Shown piece by piece: positions 17,204 through 24,767 of a stretch of 64,000 bases of DNA. This stretch comes from Acuticoccus sp. MNP-M23. GTDB lineage: Bacteria > Pseudomonadota > Alphaproteobacteria > Rhizobiales > Amorphaceae. The notes below the pieces were generated by a model. It saw only the letters and a list, made by a program, of their open reading frames with translations. It was not told the DNA's origin and searched no databases. A program made the translations under genes and the position numbers. Position 1 is the stretch's first letter, and each line of letters begins with the position of its first letter. Location: contig NZ_CP133480.1 of assembly GCF_031195445.1 (NCBI RefSeq), positions 1,908,001 through 1,972,000 of the forward strand, written 5' to 3'.

Positions 17204-17920
17204 ATGAAGAAGCAGTCCGCCTCGGTCGAGCGAGTTGCGGAGGTCCTGCGCGACCGGATCGTCAAGGGCGCACTTCCCGCCGGTGCGCGCCTCAAGGAAC
17301 GCGCGTTGTCGCTGGAGCTTTCGGTGTCGCGCACGCCCATCCGCGAGGCGCTGAAACTCCTGCAGTCGGACGGGCTCGTGGAGATTTCGCTGAACAAGGG
17401 GGCGCAGGTCGTTGGCTATGGTGCGCGCGAGGCGGTCGACCTGTTCGAGCTGATCGCCGTCCTGGAGGCGCTTGCGGCCGAGCGGATTGCGGCGCGCATG
17501 GACACCGCGACGCTTGCCCGCCTGGAAACCCTGCACGGGCGCATGCTGCGCCGATACGAGGCGGGCGACGCCATCGCCTACTTCGACATCAACACCGAGA
17601 TCCACGACACGATCGTTGCGGCCTCCAGCAACCCGGAGCTGATCGACAGCCACAAGCGGGTGGTGGCGCGGGCGCGGCGGGGACGCTTCCTTGCCATAAT
17701 GGACGCGGAGCGGTGGGCCGAAGCGGTTGGCGAGCACGAGGCGGTGATGCGCGCCTTCCGCCGCCGCGACTCCGAGGCGGCGGCGCGGGTATGGCGCATG
17801 CACCTCGACAACACCGGCGCGACGGTCTCGACCGCGCTCGATGGCGTTGCATCCGGCGTGGCATTGAAGCCCGAACCCCCGGCCGTCGAGGCCGAACCGG
17901 CGCCGCTCGCGAAGCTTTGA
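17204..17920 (+). CDS. GntR family regulator (FCD domain), local regulator of the catabolic locus
   Basis: A 238-residue FadR-subfamily protein. The winged helix (about 8-70) reads VAEVLRDRIVKGALPAGARL and SVSRTPIREALKLLQSDGLV. The FCD ligand domain follows with FDINTEIHDTIVAASSNPEL and a later EAVGEHEAVMRAF, giving the aspartate and histidines that usually bind a metal and a carboxylate ligand. The C-terminal 30 residues are Ala/Pro-rich and probably disordered. A perfect palindrome lies just downstream before the racemase-like gene and recurs upstream of the ABC operon and near the hydrolase-amidase pair, so this protein is the best candidate regulator for all three units. Confidence 0.88.
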   Translation: MKKQSASVERVAEVLRDRIVKGALPAGARLKERALSLELSVSRTPIREALKLLQSDGLVEISLNKGAQVVGYGAREAVDLFELIAVLEALAAERIAARMDTATLARLETLHGRMLRRYEAGDAIAYFDINTEIHDTIVAASSNPELIDSHKRVVARARRGRFLAIMDAERWAEAVGEHEAVMRAFRRRDSEAAARVWRMHLDNTGATVSTALDGVASGVALKPEPPAVEAEPAPLAKL

Positions 17921-17951
17921 GCCGTCCCCATCGCCGGCAACAACTGGCGAG

Positions 17952-17967
17952 AAATGGCATGCCATTT
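17952..17967. promoter_or_regulatory. GntR operator candidate AAATGGCATGCCATTT
   Basis: A perfect 16-base palindrome 80 bases upstream of the racemase-like ATG. Its 12-base core ATGGCATGCCAT is repeated exactly at 23362-23373 and partly at 23581-23593, always upstream of genes of the same locus. Size and symmetry fit a FadR/VanR-type GntR dimer site. Confidence 0.7.
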
Positions 17968-18046
17968 GCTGCGGATAGGCGTATATCGGTTCAAAGGCGG
18001 GATTCGTGATCAGGCCCGTACGTTGAGAGGGCGAACCCACACAGCC

Positions 18047-18799
18047 ATGCGCATTCTGCTTGTGAACCCCAACACCACCGCCGCAATGACCGAGGGAATG
18101 ATGTGCGTCGCGCGCACCGTCGCGCCCCTAGGGGCCGACGTGGTGCCGCTCACCGCCGAGCGTGGCTTTCCCTACATTGCCACCCGAGCGGAAGCGCAGA
18201 TCGCCGGTGCAATCGCGCTCGAGATGATTGCGGCCCACGCAGGCAGCGCCGACGCGGCAATTATCGCCGCATTCGGTGACCCCGGCCTGCCTGCCGCCCG
18301 CGAGATCTTCGATTTTCCGGTGGTGGGTATGGCGCAGGCGGCCCTGGTGAGTGCGGCAATGCTCGGCGACCGCATCGCGATCGCCACTTTCTCGCCTGCG
18401 CTGCGGCGTTGGTACGAGGATGCGGCGCGCAACGCCGGGCTTGGCGACCGCTTCGTGGGTGTATCCGCTCCGGCGTCCCACGCTGCCCCGCCGCCCGCCG
18501 GGGCGCCCGCGACGCGTCAGCTGCTGGCGGGGCTTTGCCACCGCGCGGTGGATGAGCTCAGGGCCGATGTTGTCGTCCTCGGCGGCGCGCCGCTTGCCGG
18601 CCTTGCCGCCGAGCTGCAGCCGGAGGTGGGCGCGCTTCTCGTCGACCCCGTCGGCGCGGCTATCGCGCAGGCGGTGGCGCTGGTGTCGATGACACCGCGC
18701 GCGGGCTTTGCGCGGCGATCCGGCCGGCCGCTGCCCAAGCCGACCAACGGCCTTTCCCCGTCGCTCGCCCGCCTGTTCGCGCAGGAGGCGGCGGAGTAG
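18047..18799 (+). CDS. Asp/Glu/hydantoin racemase family protein lacking both catalytic cysteines
   Basis: A 250-residue protein with the family opening MRILLVNPNTTAAMTEGM and the conserved AFGDPGLPAAREIFDFPVVG and GDRIAIATFSPALRRWYEDA. Hydantoin racemase uses two cysteines, in (A)CFGDPG and LGCAG. Here these read IIAAFGDPG and VVLGGAPLAGLA, so the cysteines are alanine and glycine. The fold is intact, with no frame break, which suggests a changed role (for example ligand binding or a non-racemase reaction) rather than decay. The start at ATG 18047 is preferred because homologues begin at MRILLVNPNT. It lies downstream of the GntR gene with the palindromic operator between. Confidence 0.85.
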   Translation: MRILLVNPNTTAAMTEGMMCVARTVAPLGADVVPLTAERGFPYIATRAEAQIAGAIALEMIAAHAGSADAAIIAAFGDPGLPAAREIFDFPVVGMAQAALVSAAMLGDRIAIATFSPALRRWYEDAARNAGLGDRFVGVSAPASHAAPPPAGAPATRQLLAGLCHRAVDELRADVVVLGGAPLAGLAAELQPEVGALLVDPVGAAIAQAVALVSMTPRAGFARRSGRPLPKPTNGLSPSLARLFAQEAAE

Positions 18800-18826
18800 A
18801 CCTCACCGACGCGTTGTCGCCTTTCG

Positions 18827-18857
18827 GGCGCTGCGCGGGCTCTCTGCGCGCAGCGCC
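18827..18857. terminator. Hairpin between convergent genes
   Basis: An 11-base perfect stem (GGCGCTGCGCG at 18827-18837 with CGCGCAGCGCC at 18847-18857) and a 9-base loop lie in the 73-base gap between the racemase-like gene and the convergent amidohydrolase. There is no T-run, so it is either a bidirectional transcript-end hairpin or a weak terminator. Confidence 0.5.
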
Positions 18858-18872
18858 ATGAGGCGGCGGGTC

Positions 18873-20414
18873 TCAGACCCGGCTGCTCTGGCGGTAGAAC
18901 GGCTCGTGACGGGCCGGGTCGATGTAGTCCGCGTAGAACTTGCGCACGTGTGGCAGCAGCGCCTTGGAGAGGTTGCGCCGTTCCACCTCGTTGTCGGAGA
19001 GGGCGCGGGACATGTCGTCGTGCAGCGCCTTCATCGCGTCGGCGCGATCGACACGGGTGAAGCGGCCGTCCTCGTAGAGGATCTCGCCGGCGCACATGGT
19101 CCGCCGCACGCCCGCCACCTTGGCGCGCTGCATCACGGCGTCCAGCACAGGGGTCAGCGGGTCGAGATAGGGGTAGCTGACGCTTTCCCAGTCGACCATC
19201 ACGAGGTCCGCCTCGCGCCCCACTTCGAGACGCCCAATCCGGTCGCCAAAGTTCGTCGTCTTCGCGCCGCCCTCGGTCGCCATCCGCAACACCTGCGGGA
19301 AGGTCGGCACGTCGGCGTCTACCATGCCGGGGACACGGTGGGCGCGGGCCACAAGCCGCATCTCGTTTAGCATGTCGCGGTCGTCGTTGAGGCCGGCCTC
19401 GTCGAGCCCGATACCGGTGTTTATCCCGCGCGCCTCGAGCGCGTTCAGCGGCGCGATGCCTGAGCGCAGGCGGAAGTTGGACGAGCAGTTGTGGCACACG
19501 CACGTGCCCGAGGCGGCCAGCTTGTCCATATCGCTCTCGTTCAGCCACACGCCGTGGCCGAGCGTCAGGCGCGGGCCGAGAAGGCCGAACTTCTCGATAT
19601 AGTCCACCGCCGTCCCGCCGCCGCGCCGGAACGCGTACTCCTTCTGGTAGGCGGTCTCGAGGAGGTGCATGTGGAGCGGCGCGTCGTAGCTCTCGGACGC
19701 TTCCGCCAGAGCCTCCAGCGCGGGATCCGAGCACCAGTGGAGGTTGGCGGGCGCAAGCTGGATGCGGGCGCGCGGCTTGGCGTTGTGTTTGGCGTGAAGG
19801 TCGCGAAACAGCGCCATCTGATCGTCGAGCCCGGCCTTGAAGGCGCCGAAGACACGTTTCATCGGGTCCCTGAGCTCGGGCGGGAGGCTGGCGACCAGCT
19901 CGTCGTCGGCCTGGTAGACGAGGCGGTTCTGGTCGCGCACGGCGTAGCAGTACGAGACGCGCATGCCGATGTCGTCATAGGCACGCAGCACGTCTTCGGA
20001 GCGCGCGCGCACCTCGTCCAGCGTTCCGGGCAGCCAGCCGTGGATGTGCTGGACCGTGGTGATCCCGGACTCGATCATCTCGAACGCGGAGTAGAGCGTG
20101 TCGAGATAAAGGTCGACGGCGCGCGTTACGAGGCGGGTGATGAACCACAATTCGAGCGGCATGTCGGGCGAGCCGAGCTGCACCGGCGTCAGCCCCACAT
20201 GGTGGTGGCTGTTGACGAAGCCGGGCAGGATCACGTCTCCCCCGCTGCCGATCACGGCGGCGCCCTTGTGACGTGCGGACAGGTCGGCGTAGGTGCCGAG
20301 GTCGGTGATCACGCCGTCTTCGACGACGACGGCGCCGTCCTCGATCTGTTCGGCGTTGAAGCGATCCGTGACGCCGGTGAAGAGCGTACGGCCGCGAACG
20401 ATCTTGGCGGTCAT
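18873..20414 (-). CDS. Amidohydrolase (TrzA/AtzA/SsnA-like metal-dependent deaminase or hydrolase)
   Basis: A 513-residue amidohydrolase-superfamily protein. The sequence LPGFVNSHHHVGLTPVQLG gives the first HxH metal motif (around residues 70-72), HMHLLET and LGHGVWLNESD the next histidines, and TGIGLDEAGLNDD the final metal aspartate. This layout fits the TrzA/AtzA/SsnA clade that deaminates or dechlorinates N-heterocycles, rather than urease-type binuclear enzymes. The ATG at 20414 is followed by MTAKIVRGRTLFTGVTDRFN; the much longer upstream frame is antisense shadow of the ABC gene. It is the last gene of the importer operon (40 bases after the ATPase), so it likely acts on the imported compound. 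C-terminal ~40 residues extend past the barrel. Confidence 0.88.
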   Translation of the reverse strand: MTAKIVRGRTLFTGVTDRFNAEQIEDGAVVVEDGVITDLGTYADLSARHKGAAVIGSGGDVILPGFVNSHHHVGLTPVQLGSPDMPLELWFITRLVTRAVDLYLDTLYSAFEMIESGITTVQHIHGWLPGTLDEVRARSEDVLRAYDDIGMRVSYCYAVRDQNRLVYQADDELVASLPPELRDPMKRVFGAFKAGLDDQMALFRDLHAKHNAKPRARIQLAPANLHWCSDPALEALAEASESYDAPLHMHLLETAYQKEYAFRRGGGTAVDYIEKFGLLGPRLTLGHGVWLNESDMDKLAASGTCVCHNCSSNFRLRSGIAPLNALEARGINTGIGLDEAGLNDDRDMLNEMRLVARAHRVPGMVDADVPTFPQVLRMATEGGAKTTNFGDRIGRLEVGREADLVMVDWESVSYPYLDPLTPVLDAVMQRAKVAGVRRTMCAGEILYEDGRFTRVDRADAMKALHDDMSRALSDNEVERRNLSKALLPHVRKFYADYIDPARHEPFYRQSSRV

Positions 20415-20454
20415 TGGGGTGTTGTTTTCCGTGAATGGTTGGCGGGGAGGACGG

Positions 20455-21267
20455 TCACGCGAGGGCCTCCTGTTCGGCGAACGCGCGGTCCACCTCGTCG
20501 GCCAGAAGGGTTTCCAGATGGCGGCGGAGCTCGGTCGCTTCGGGCGAGAACGGGTCGCGCGGGCGGGGCAGCGGATTGTCCACGATGGTCTTGATCCGCC
20601 CCGGCCGTGCGGTGAACACGACGACGCGGTCCGACAGCGCCACCGCCTCGTCGATGCCGTGGGTGACGAACAGCACCGACGCCCCGCTGTCGCGCCACAC
20701 ATTTTGCAGGAAGTCCTGCATCTTGCGCCGCGTCTGAACGTCGAGCGCGGCGAACGGCTCGTCCATCAGCAGCACCTTGGGCCGCATCGCGAGCGCTCTG
20801 GCGACGGCGACGCGCTGGCGCATCCCGCCCGACAGTTCGTCGGGCCGCTTGTCGATTGCGGCACTGAGGCCGACCTCGCGCAGCGCCTCGGCCGCGCCCT
20901 CGCGCCGCTCCGCCTTGGAGGCGCCGCGGATCGAGAGGCCGAAGGCGACGTTGTCGCGCACCGTCAGCCAGGGAAACAGCGACGTCTCCTGGAAGATCAG
21001 GCTGCGCTCGGACGACGGGCCCGTGACCGGCTCGCCGAAATAGTTGATGACGCCCTCGGTCGGGGCCTCCAGCCCGGCCATGAGGTAGAGCAGCGTGCTC
21101 TTGCCGCAGCCGGAGGGGCCGAGCAGCACCACGAACTCGCCGGCTTTAACGTCGAGGTCGATGCCCTCGAGCGCCTGGTGCGCCCGAGGGGTGCCGGCCG
21201 CCCAGGTCTTGCCGACGCCGCGGCACACGAGGGCGGTCCGGCGCGAGAACGGGGCATCAGAAGCCAT
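20455..21267 (-). CDS. ABC transporter ATP-binding protein, NitT/TauT type
   Basis: A 270-residue ATPase. Walker A is GPSGCGKST, the Q-loop is FQETSLFPWLTVRDNVAF, the signature is LSGGMRQRVAVARALAMRPK, Walker B is VLLMDEPFAALD and the H-loop is FVTHGIDEAVAL. The EPFAALDVQTRRKMQDFL and RPGRIKTIVD segments are typical of nitrate/sulfonate/taurine-type importers. Its start overlaps the permease stop by 11 bases. It energises uptake through the adjacent permease. Confidence 0.93.
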   Translation of the reverse strand: MASDAPFSRRTALVCRGVGKTWAAGTPRAHQALEGIDLDVKAGEFVVLLGPSGCGKSTLLYLMAGLEAPTEGVINYFGEPVTGPSSERSLIFQETSLFPWLTVRDNVAFGLSIRGASKAERREGAAEALREVGLSAAIDKRPDELSGGMRQRVAVARALAMRPKVLLMDEPFAALDVQTRRKMQDFLQNVWRDSGASVLFVTHGIDEAVALSDRVVVFTARPGRIKTIVDNPLPRPRDPFSPEATELRRHLETLLADEVDRAFAEQEALA

Positions 21268-22189
21268 GGGCGGCCCCCTTGTTGGGGATCCAGTAGAGGA
21301 CGCGGCGCTGCAGGGTGCGGAGTGACCAGTCGGTGAGGAAGCCGAACACGCCGATCAGCGCGATGGTGCAGAACACCAGCGGCGGATTGAACGTGTTGCG
21401 CGCCAGCATGATGATCTGGCCAAGGCCGTAGCCGACGCCGGTGGTCTCGGCGATCAGCACCACCATCCACGCCCCGAAGAGGTTGAGGCGCAGCACCATC
21501 AGCATGGGGGGCAGGATCGCGGGCACGATCACGCGGGCGTAGACCTGCCGCTTGGTCGCCCCCATCGTCCGGGCGACATGGATGAAGTTCTTCGGCACAT
21601 TGTCGATATGCGCGACAGTGGCGATCACCATGTGGAAGAACAGCGCGATCACCACCATGAAGATCGCCGGTCCGTTGCCGATGCCGAACAGGAATACCGC
21701 GACCGGCAGCCACGCGACGGGCGACACGGCGGACAGGAGCATGACCGTCGGCATCGTCAGCTTCTCGAACAGGGCGAAGTACCGCATCAGGATGCCGGCG
21801 GTGATCGCGAGGAAAGACGCGATGGCGAGCCCCGCGATCACCCGCGCGCTGGTTGCGGCGACCGTGATCATCACCGCCTCCGTGCCGGAGGGGGCTTCGG
21901 ACTGGGAGACGCCGACCTCCCAGCGGGTTGCGGTGTTGAAGAACTTTGCCTGGTTGGGCAGGTCGCCGAGGAAGATGTGCGGCGGCGGCAGCAGGCGGGG
22001 GTCCGCCAAGCCGACGAGCCAGCAGAACTCCCACACCAGGCAGAAGATGCCGACCGACGCGGCGCCCCACGCAAGGCTCGACAGCGTGCCGCCGAGCCGC
22101 AGGGACGCCAGGGGCCCGGCGCGCCCCAGCGCCGTCACCCTCTTCGGCAGGCTCACGCCCGGCCTGACGTCGGACGCGGTGTCCCTCAC
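21257..22189 (-). CDS. ABC transporter permease, NitT/TauT type
   Basis: A 310-residue inner-membrane protein with about six helices. The EAA loop coupling helix is visible as ARTMGATKRQVYARVIVPAI followed by LPPMLMVLRLNLFGAWMVVL. The N-terminal segment MRDTASDVRPGVSLPKRVTA is cytosolic. Its ATG overlaps the substrate-binding-protein stop (ATGA), so the operon is tightly coupled. Works as a homodimer with the ATPase encoded next. Confidence 0.92.
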   Translation of the reverse strand: MRDTASDVRPGVSLPKRVTALGRAGPLASLRLGGTLSSLAWGAASVGIFCLVWEFCWLVGLADPRLLPPPHIFLGDLPNQAKFFNTATRWEVGVSQSEAPSGTEAVMITVAATSARVIAGLAIASFLAITAGILMRYFALFEKLTMPTVMLLSAVSPVAWLPVAVFLFGIGNGPAIFMVVIALFFHMVIATVAHIDNVPKNFIHVARTMGATKRQVYARVIVPAILPPMLMVLRLNLFGAWMVVLIAETTGVGYGLGQIIMLARNTFNPPLVFCTIALIGVFGFLTDWSLRTLQRRVLYWIPNKGAAHGF

Positions 22190-23247
22190 GCCGCCGACTT
22201 CCGCTTCAGCGATGCGTAGAGGTCGGGGTTCTCGGCGATCACCTCTTCGAGGAGGCTCCAGTCGATCGCCTCGCGGCCGGGCTTTTCCTTGATGTAGCCC
22301 ATCTCCGCGACACTGGCGACGCGCTCGAGGATGAACTCGGTCTGGTCGCGTGCGTCGACCACGGCGGGCTGCTTGGACATTGCGGCCTGGGCGGCGTCCA
22401 TCGACGTCTTGTAGTAGGTGCCGACGACCTTATCGAGAACCTCCTGCGGGTTGCTTTCGGCCATCGCCTGGGCCTCCATCATCCCCTTGATGAGGGCCTT
22501 GAGGGCCTCGGGATTGTTCTCGATCACGTCGGTGCTGGCGGCGAGAACGCAGTCGGTGTAGCCGGGGCCGTAGAGGTCGATCCCGTCGGTCAGCAGCGTT
22601 GCGCCGGGGACGTCGGCCAGGGCGGCGGACGCGTAGGGCTCGATGGTGGCGTACATGTCGAGGGCGCCGGCGCGGAACATCTCGACGCCTTCGGCCTGCC
22701 CGCCGACGTAGCGCACGGTGATGTTCGCGAACGAGACACCGCGCTTCTTCAGGTAGTCGTACGGGAGGACCTCGAGGGTATCCATCTGCTGCGTGCCGAG
22801 GACCTTGCCCTTCATGGATTCGGGGCTGTCGATGCCCGGCTGGGCGACCACGGCGCAGCCTTCGATGCCCCCACCGGCGACGATCCTGATCGGTGCCCCG
22901 GCGTCGTACAGCGCGAGGAACGAGGTGTACGGCGTGAGGCCGACGTCGACCTGGCCGGTGCCGAGGAACGTCACCTGGTCGGCAAAGGTCGGCGTGTTGA
23001 CGAACTGGAGGTTCAGGCCGTCATCGGCGGCGAGCTGTTCGGCATGGGCGAGGAAGAGGTTGAGGTTGCAGAACCCGCCGCCGTGGGTGGATTTCAAGGT
23101 GGTGTCGGCGGCGTGGGCGGCGCGGCAGAACCCGCCGCCGACGCCGATTGCCAGCGTCAACCCGCCGGCGTTGCGCAGGAGGCTGCGCCGGCTGAGGCCG
23201 GAAGCCCGCGCCGGAGCGTTACGGTCGATGCCTTGGTGGTCGCACAT
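22186..23247 (-). CDS. ABC transporter substrate-binding protein, NitT/TauT (NMT1/THI5-like), Tat-exported
   Basis: A 353-residue periplasmic protein. The start at ATG 23247 is preferred because AGAGGGG lies about 10 bases upstream; the in-frame ATG at 23271 lies before that site. The signal carries twin arginines (SGLSRRSLLRNAGGLTLAIG), predicting Tat export. The mature part has FVNTPTFADQVTFLGTGQVD, VGLTPYTSFLALYDAGAPIR and VRYVGGQAEGVEMFRAGALD, typical of the SsuA/TauA/NMT1 fold. Ligand is not predictable; context (amidohydrolase, amidase, hydantoin-racemase fold) points to an N-containing ring or amide. A GntR-type palindrome lies 115 bases upstream. Confidence 0.9.
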   Translation of the reverse strand: MCDHQGIDRNAPARASGLSRRSLLRNAGGLTLAIGVGGGFCRAAHAADTTLKSTHGGGFCNLNLFLAHAEQLAADDGLNLQFVNTPTFADQVTFLGTGQVDVGLTPYTSFLALYDAGAPIRIVAGGGIEGCAVVAQPGIDSPESMKGKVLGTQQMDTLEVLPYDYLKKRGVSFANITVRYVGGQAEGVEMFRAGALDMYATIEPYASAALADVPGATLLTDGIDLYGPGYTDCVLAASTDVIENNPEALKALIKGMMEAQAMAESNPQEVLDKVVGTYYKTSMDAAQAAMSKQPAVVDARDQTEFILERVASVAEMGYIKEKPGREAIDWSLLEEVIAENPDLYASLKRKSAA

Positions 23248-23361
23248 GATGTCGTCCCCTCTTGGAATCATGGAGCCGCCGCTCTTGCGAGGCTCGAGGT
23301 CGCAGCGAACTGCCTGATGCGAAGTTGCGGAATATCTTCAGGCAAGCACCGTGCCAACACG

Positions 23362-23373
23362 ATGGCATGCCAT
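23362..23373. promoter_or_regulatory. GntR operator candidate, second copy
   Basis: ATGGCATGCCAT, a perfect 12-base palindrome identical to the core at 17954-17965, lies in the 400-base divergent region between the ABC operon and the hydrolase-amidase pair, about 115 bases upstream of the substrate-binding-protein start. It is suitably placed to control the leftward operon. Confidence 0.7.
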
Positions 23374-23580
23374 TTTAGAGCCTTCTGCCGGAGAGGCCGA
23401 TGCGCGGTCGCCGAAGATGCAGGCGACATGCGCAATCATGCGCCATCGTAATCTGTCGCTGGCTTCGTACCTTGCATGTTGGCAAGATGCCTTGAGAGCG
23501 TCGGCCCCGTCCGCCGGGCGGAAGAAGCAGGCGTTGCCGGGTGCCTCTTCATCGCTTACATTGCCGGTGTATTGGAAAAT

Positions 23581-23603
23581 TTGCATGCCATTTTCGATGG
23601 CAA
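23581..23603. promoter_or_regulatory. Degenerate third operator and adjoining dyad
   Basis: TTGCATGCCATTT keeps the right half and centre of the palindrome, and is followed by CGATGGCAA, giving also a dyad GCCAT-N5-ATGGC. It lies 50-70 bases upstream of the proposed hydrolase start on the plus strand. The rest of 23248-23650 holds no recognisable gene. Confidence 0.5.
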
Positions 23604-23650
23604 TTCAGCATTCGTCCAAGGGGGCCGCTCTTGAGCACGTCAACGTCCGC

Positions 23651-24766
23651 ATGCCCTACGCCACGCATTTGCGCGATGCCCGCAACGGGGCCGCGCGCAT
23701 GAGCCGTTCCGCAGCCTCGGCCGGGGAGCGGATCCAGGCGGCGGCACTGGCGCGGCCGTGCCGGTGGCCGGCCGACATCAGAGCCGTGATTGAGGGCGAG
23801 ACCTTCGATCCGCCGCCCTTCAACGTCGTCATCGGCCCTGTCTTTCCGCGCGGCGAACCGGCGGGAACGGTGGTCGCCGGCGGTGATGTCCTCGCAACGT
23901 GGGGCGATGGTGCGCGGGCCGACATGGCATTCAGCGTCGCCAAGAGCTACGTCGGCCTGCTCGCGGCCGCAGCGCTCGACCGCGGTCTCCTGTCAGACTT
24001 CGCGGAGCCGGTGGCGGCGCGGATCGACGACCCCGCCTTCGCCTCGCCCCGCAACAGGACCGTGACGTGGCGCCAGCTGCTCGACCAGACGAGCGAGTGG
24101 GAAGGCACGTTGTTCGGCCTGCCGGACACGGTCGACCGCGACCGCCAGCTTGCACCGACAGACGACCCGGCGAGGTTTGACCGCGCCACCCCCCTCGGGC
24201 CGCCGGGCACCTACTGGGACTACAACGACATCCGCGTGAACGCCCTGTGCCTTGCCCTCACGCGCCTCTACGGCTGCCCGCTTGGTGAGGCGCTGGCCTC
24301 CTTCCACCCGGCGTTCGGCGCCGCTACCGGTTTCCGCTGGCACGGCTACGGCGCCCGCTCGACGATCGATCTGGGCGGGCGGGCGGCCGAGGTTGCGGTT
24401 GGTGGCGGGCACTGGGGCGGCGGGGTGGTGGCGGGGGTGCCGCACCATCTCGCGCTGGGCGGCATCGTGCTTGGGCGGGGCGTTCTTGCCGGGCAGCGCG
24501 CCCTCTCCGCCGAAGCGCTCGATGTGCTCCTGACGCCCTGTCCGCTGCAGCCTGTCTATGGCGGGTTGTGGTGGTTGAACGGGGCGCAGAAGCTGTTTCG
24601 CGAGGCGCCGGCCGAAAGCGTGTTTGCCATGGGCATTGGCAGCACCGTGGTCTGGGTCGCGCCCTCGCTGGGTGTGGTCGCTGTCATCCGCTGGGTAGAG
24701 GCGGAGGGGGTGGCGAACGTGCTCGCCGCTATCGTGTCCGCACTCACGGGGCGCAAGGAGATCTGA
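23651..24766 (+). CDS. Beta-lactamase-fold serine hydrolase
   Basis: The protein of about 370 residues belongs to the class C beta-lactamase/esterase family. The SxxK motif is visible in DMAFSVAKSYVGLLAAAALD, a YxN-like motif in GTYWDYNDIRVNALCLAL, and a late loop YGGLWWLNGAQKLFREAPAE followed by VFAMGIGSTVVWVAPSLGVV, equivalent to the region around the third motif. There is no signal peptide in the likely product, so it is probably cytosolic. The start is uncertain: ATG at 23597, 23651 and 23699 are in frame and none has a strong ribosome binding site; similarity begins after 23699. It is one base from the amidase gene, forming a two-gene unit. It might open a lactam or cleave an amide/ester in the same pathway. 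Confidence 0.82.
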   Translation: MPYATHLRDARNGAARMSRSAASAGERIQAAALARPCRWPADIRAVIEGETFDPPPFNVVIGPVFPRGEPAGTVVAGGDVLATWGDGARADMAFSVAKSYVGLLAAAALDRGLLSDFAEPVAARIDDPAFASPRNRTVTWRQLLDQTSEWEGTLFGLPDTVDRDRQLAPTDDPARFDRATPLGPPGTYWDYNDIRVNALCLALTRLYGCPLGEALASFHPAFGAATGFRWHGYGARSTIDLGGRAAEVAVGGGHWGGGVVAGVPHHLALGGIVLGRGVLAGQRALSAEALDVLLTPCPLQPVYGGLWWLNGAQKLFREAPAESVFAMGIGSTVVWVAPSLGVVAVIRWVEAEGVANVLAAIVSALTGRKEI

Positions 24767-24767
24767 A

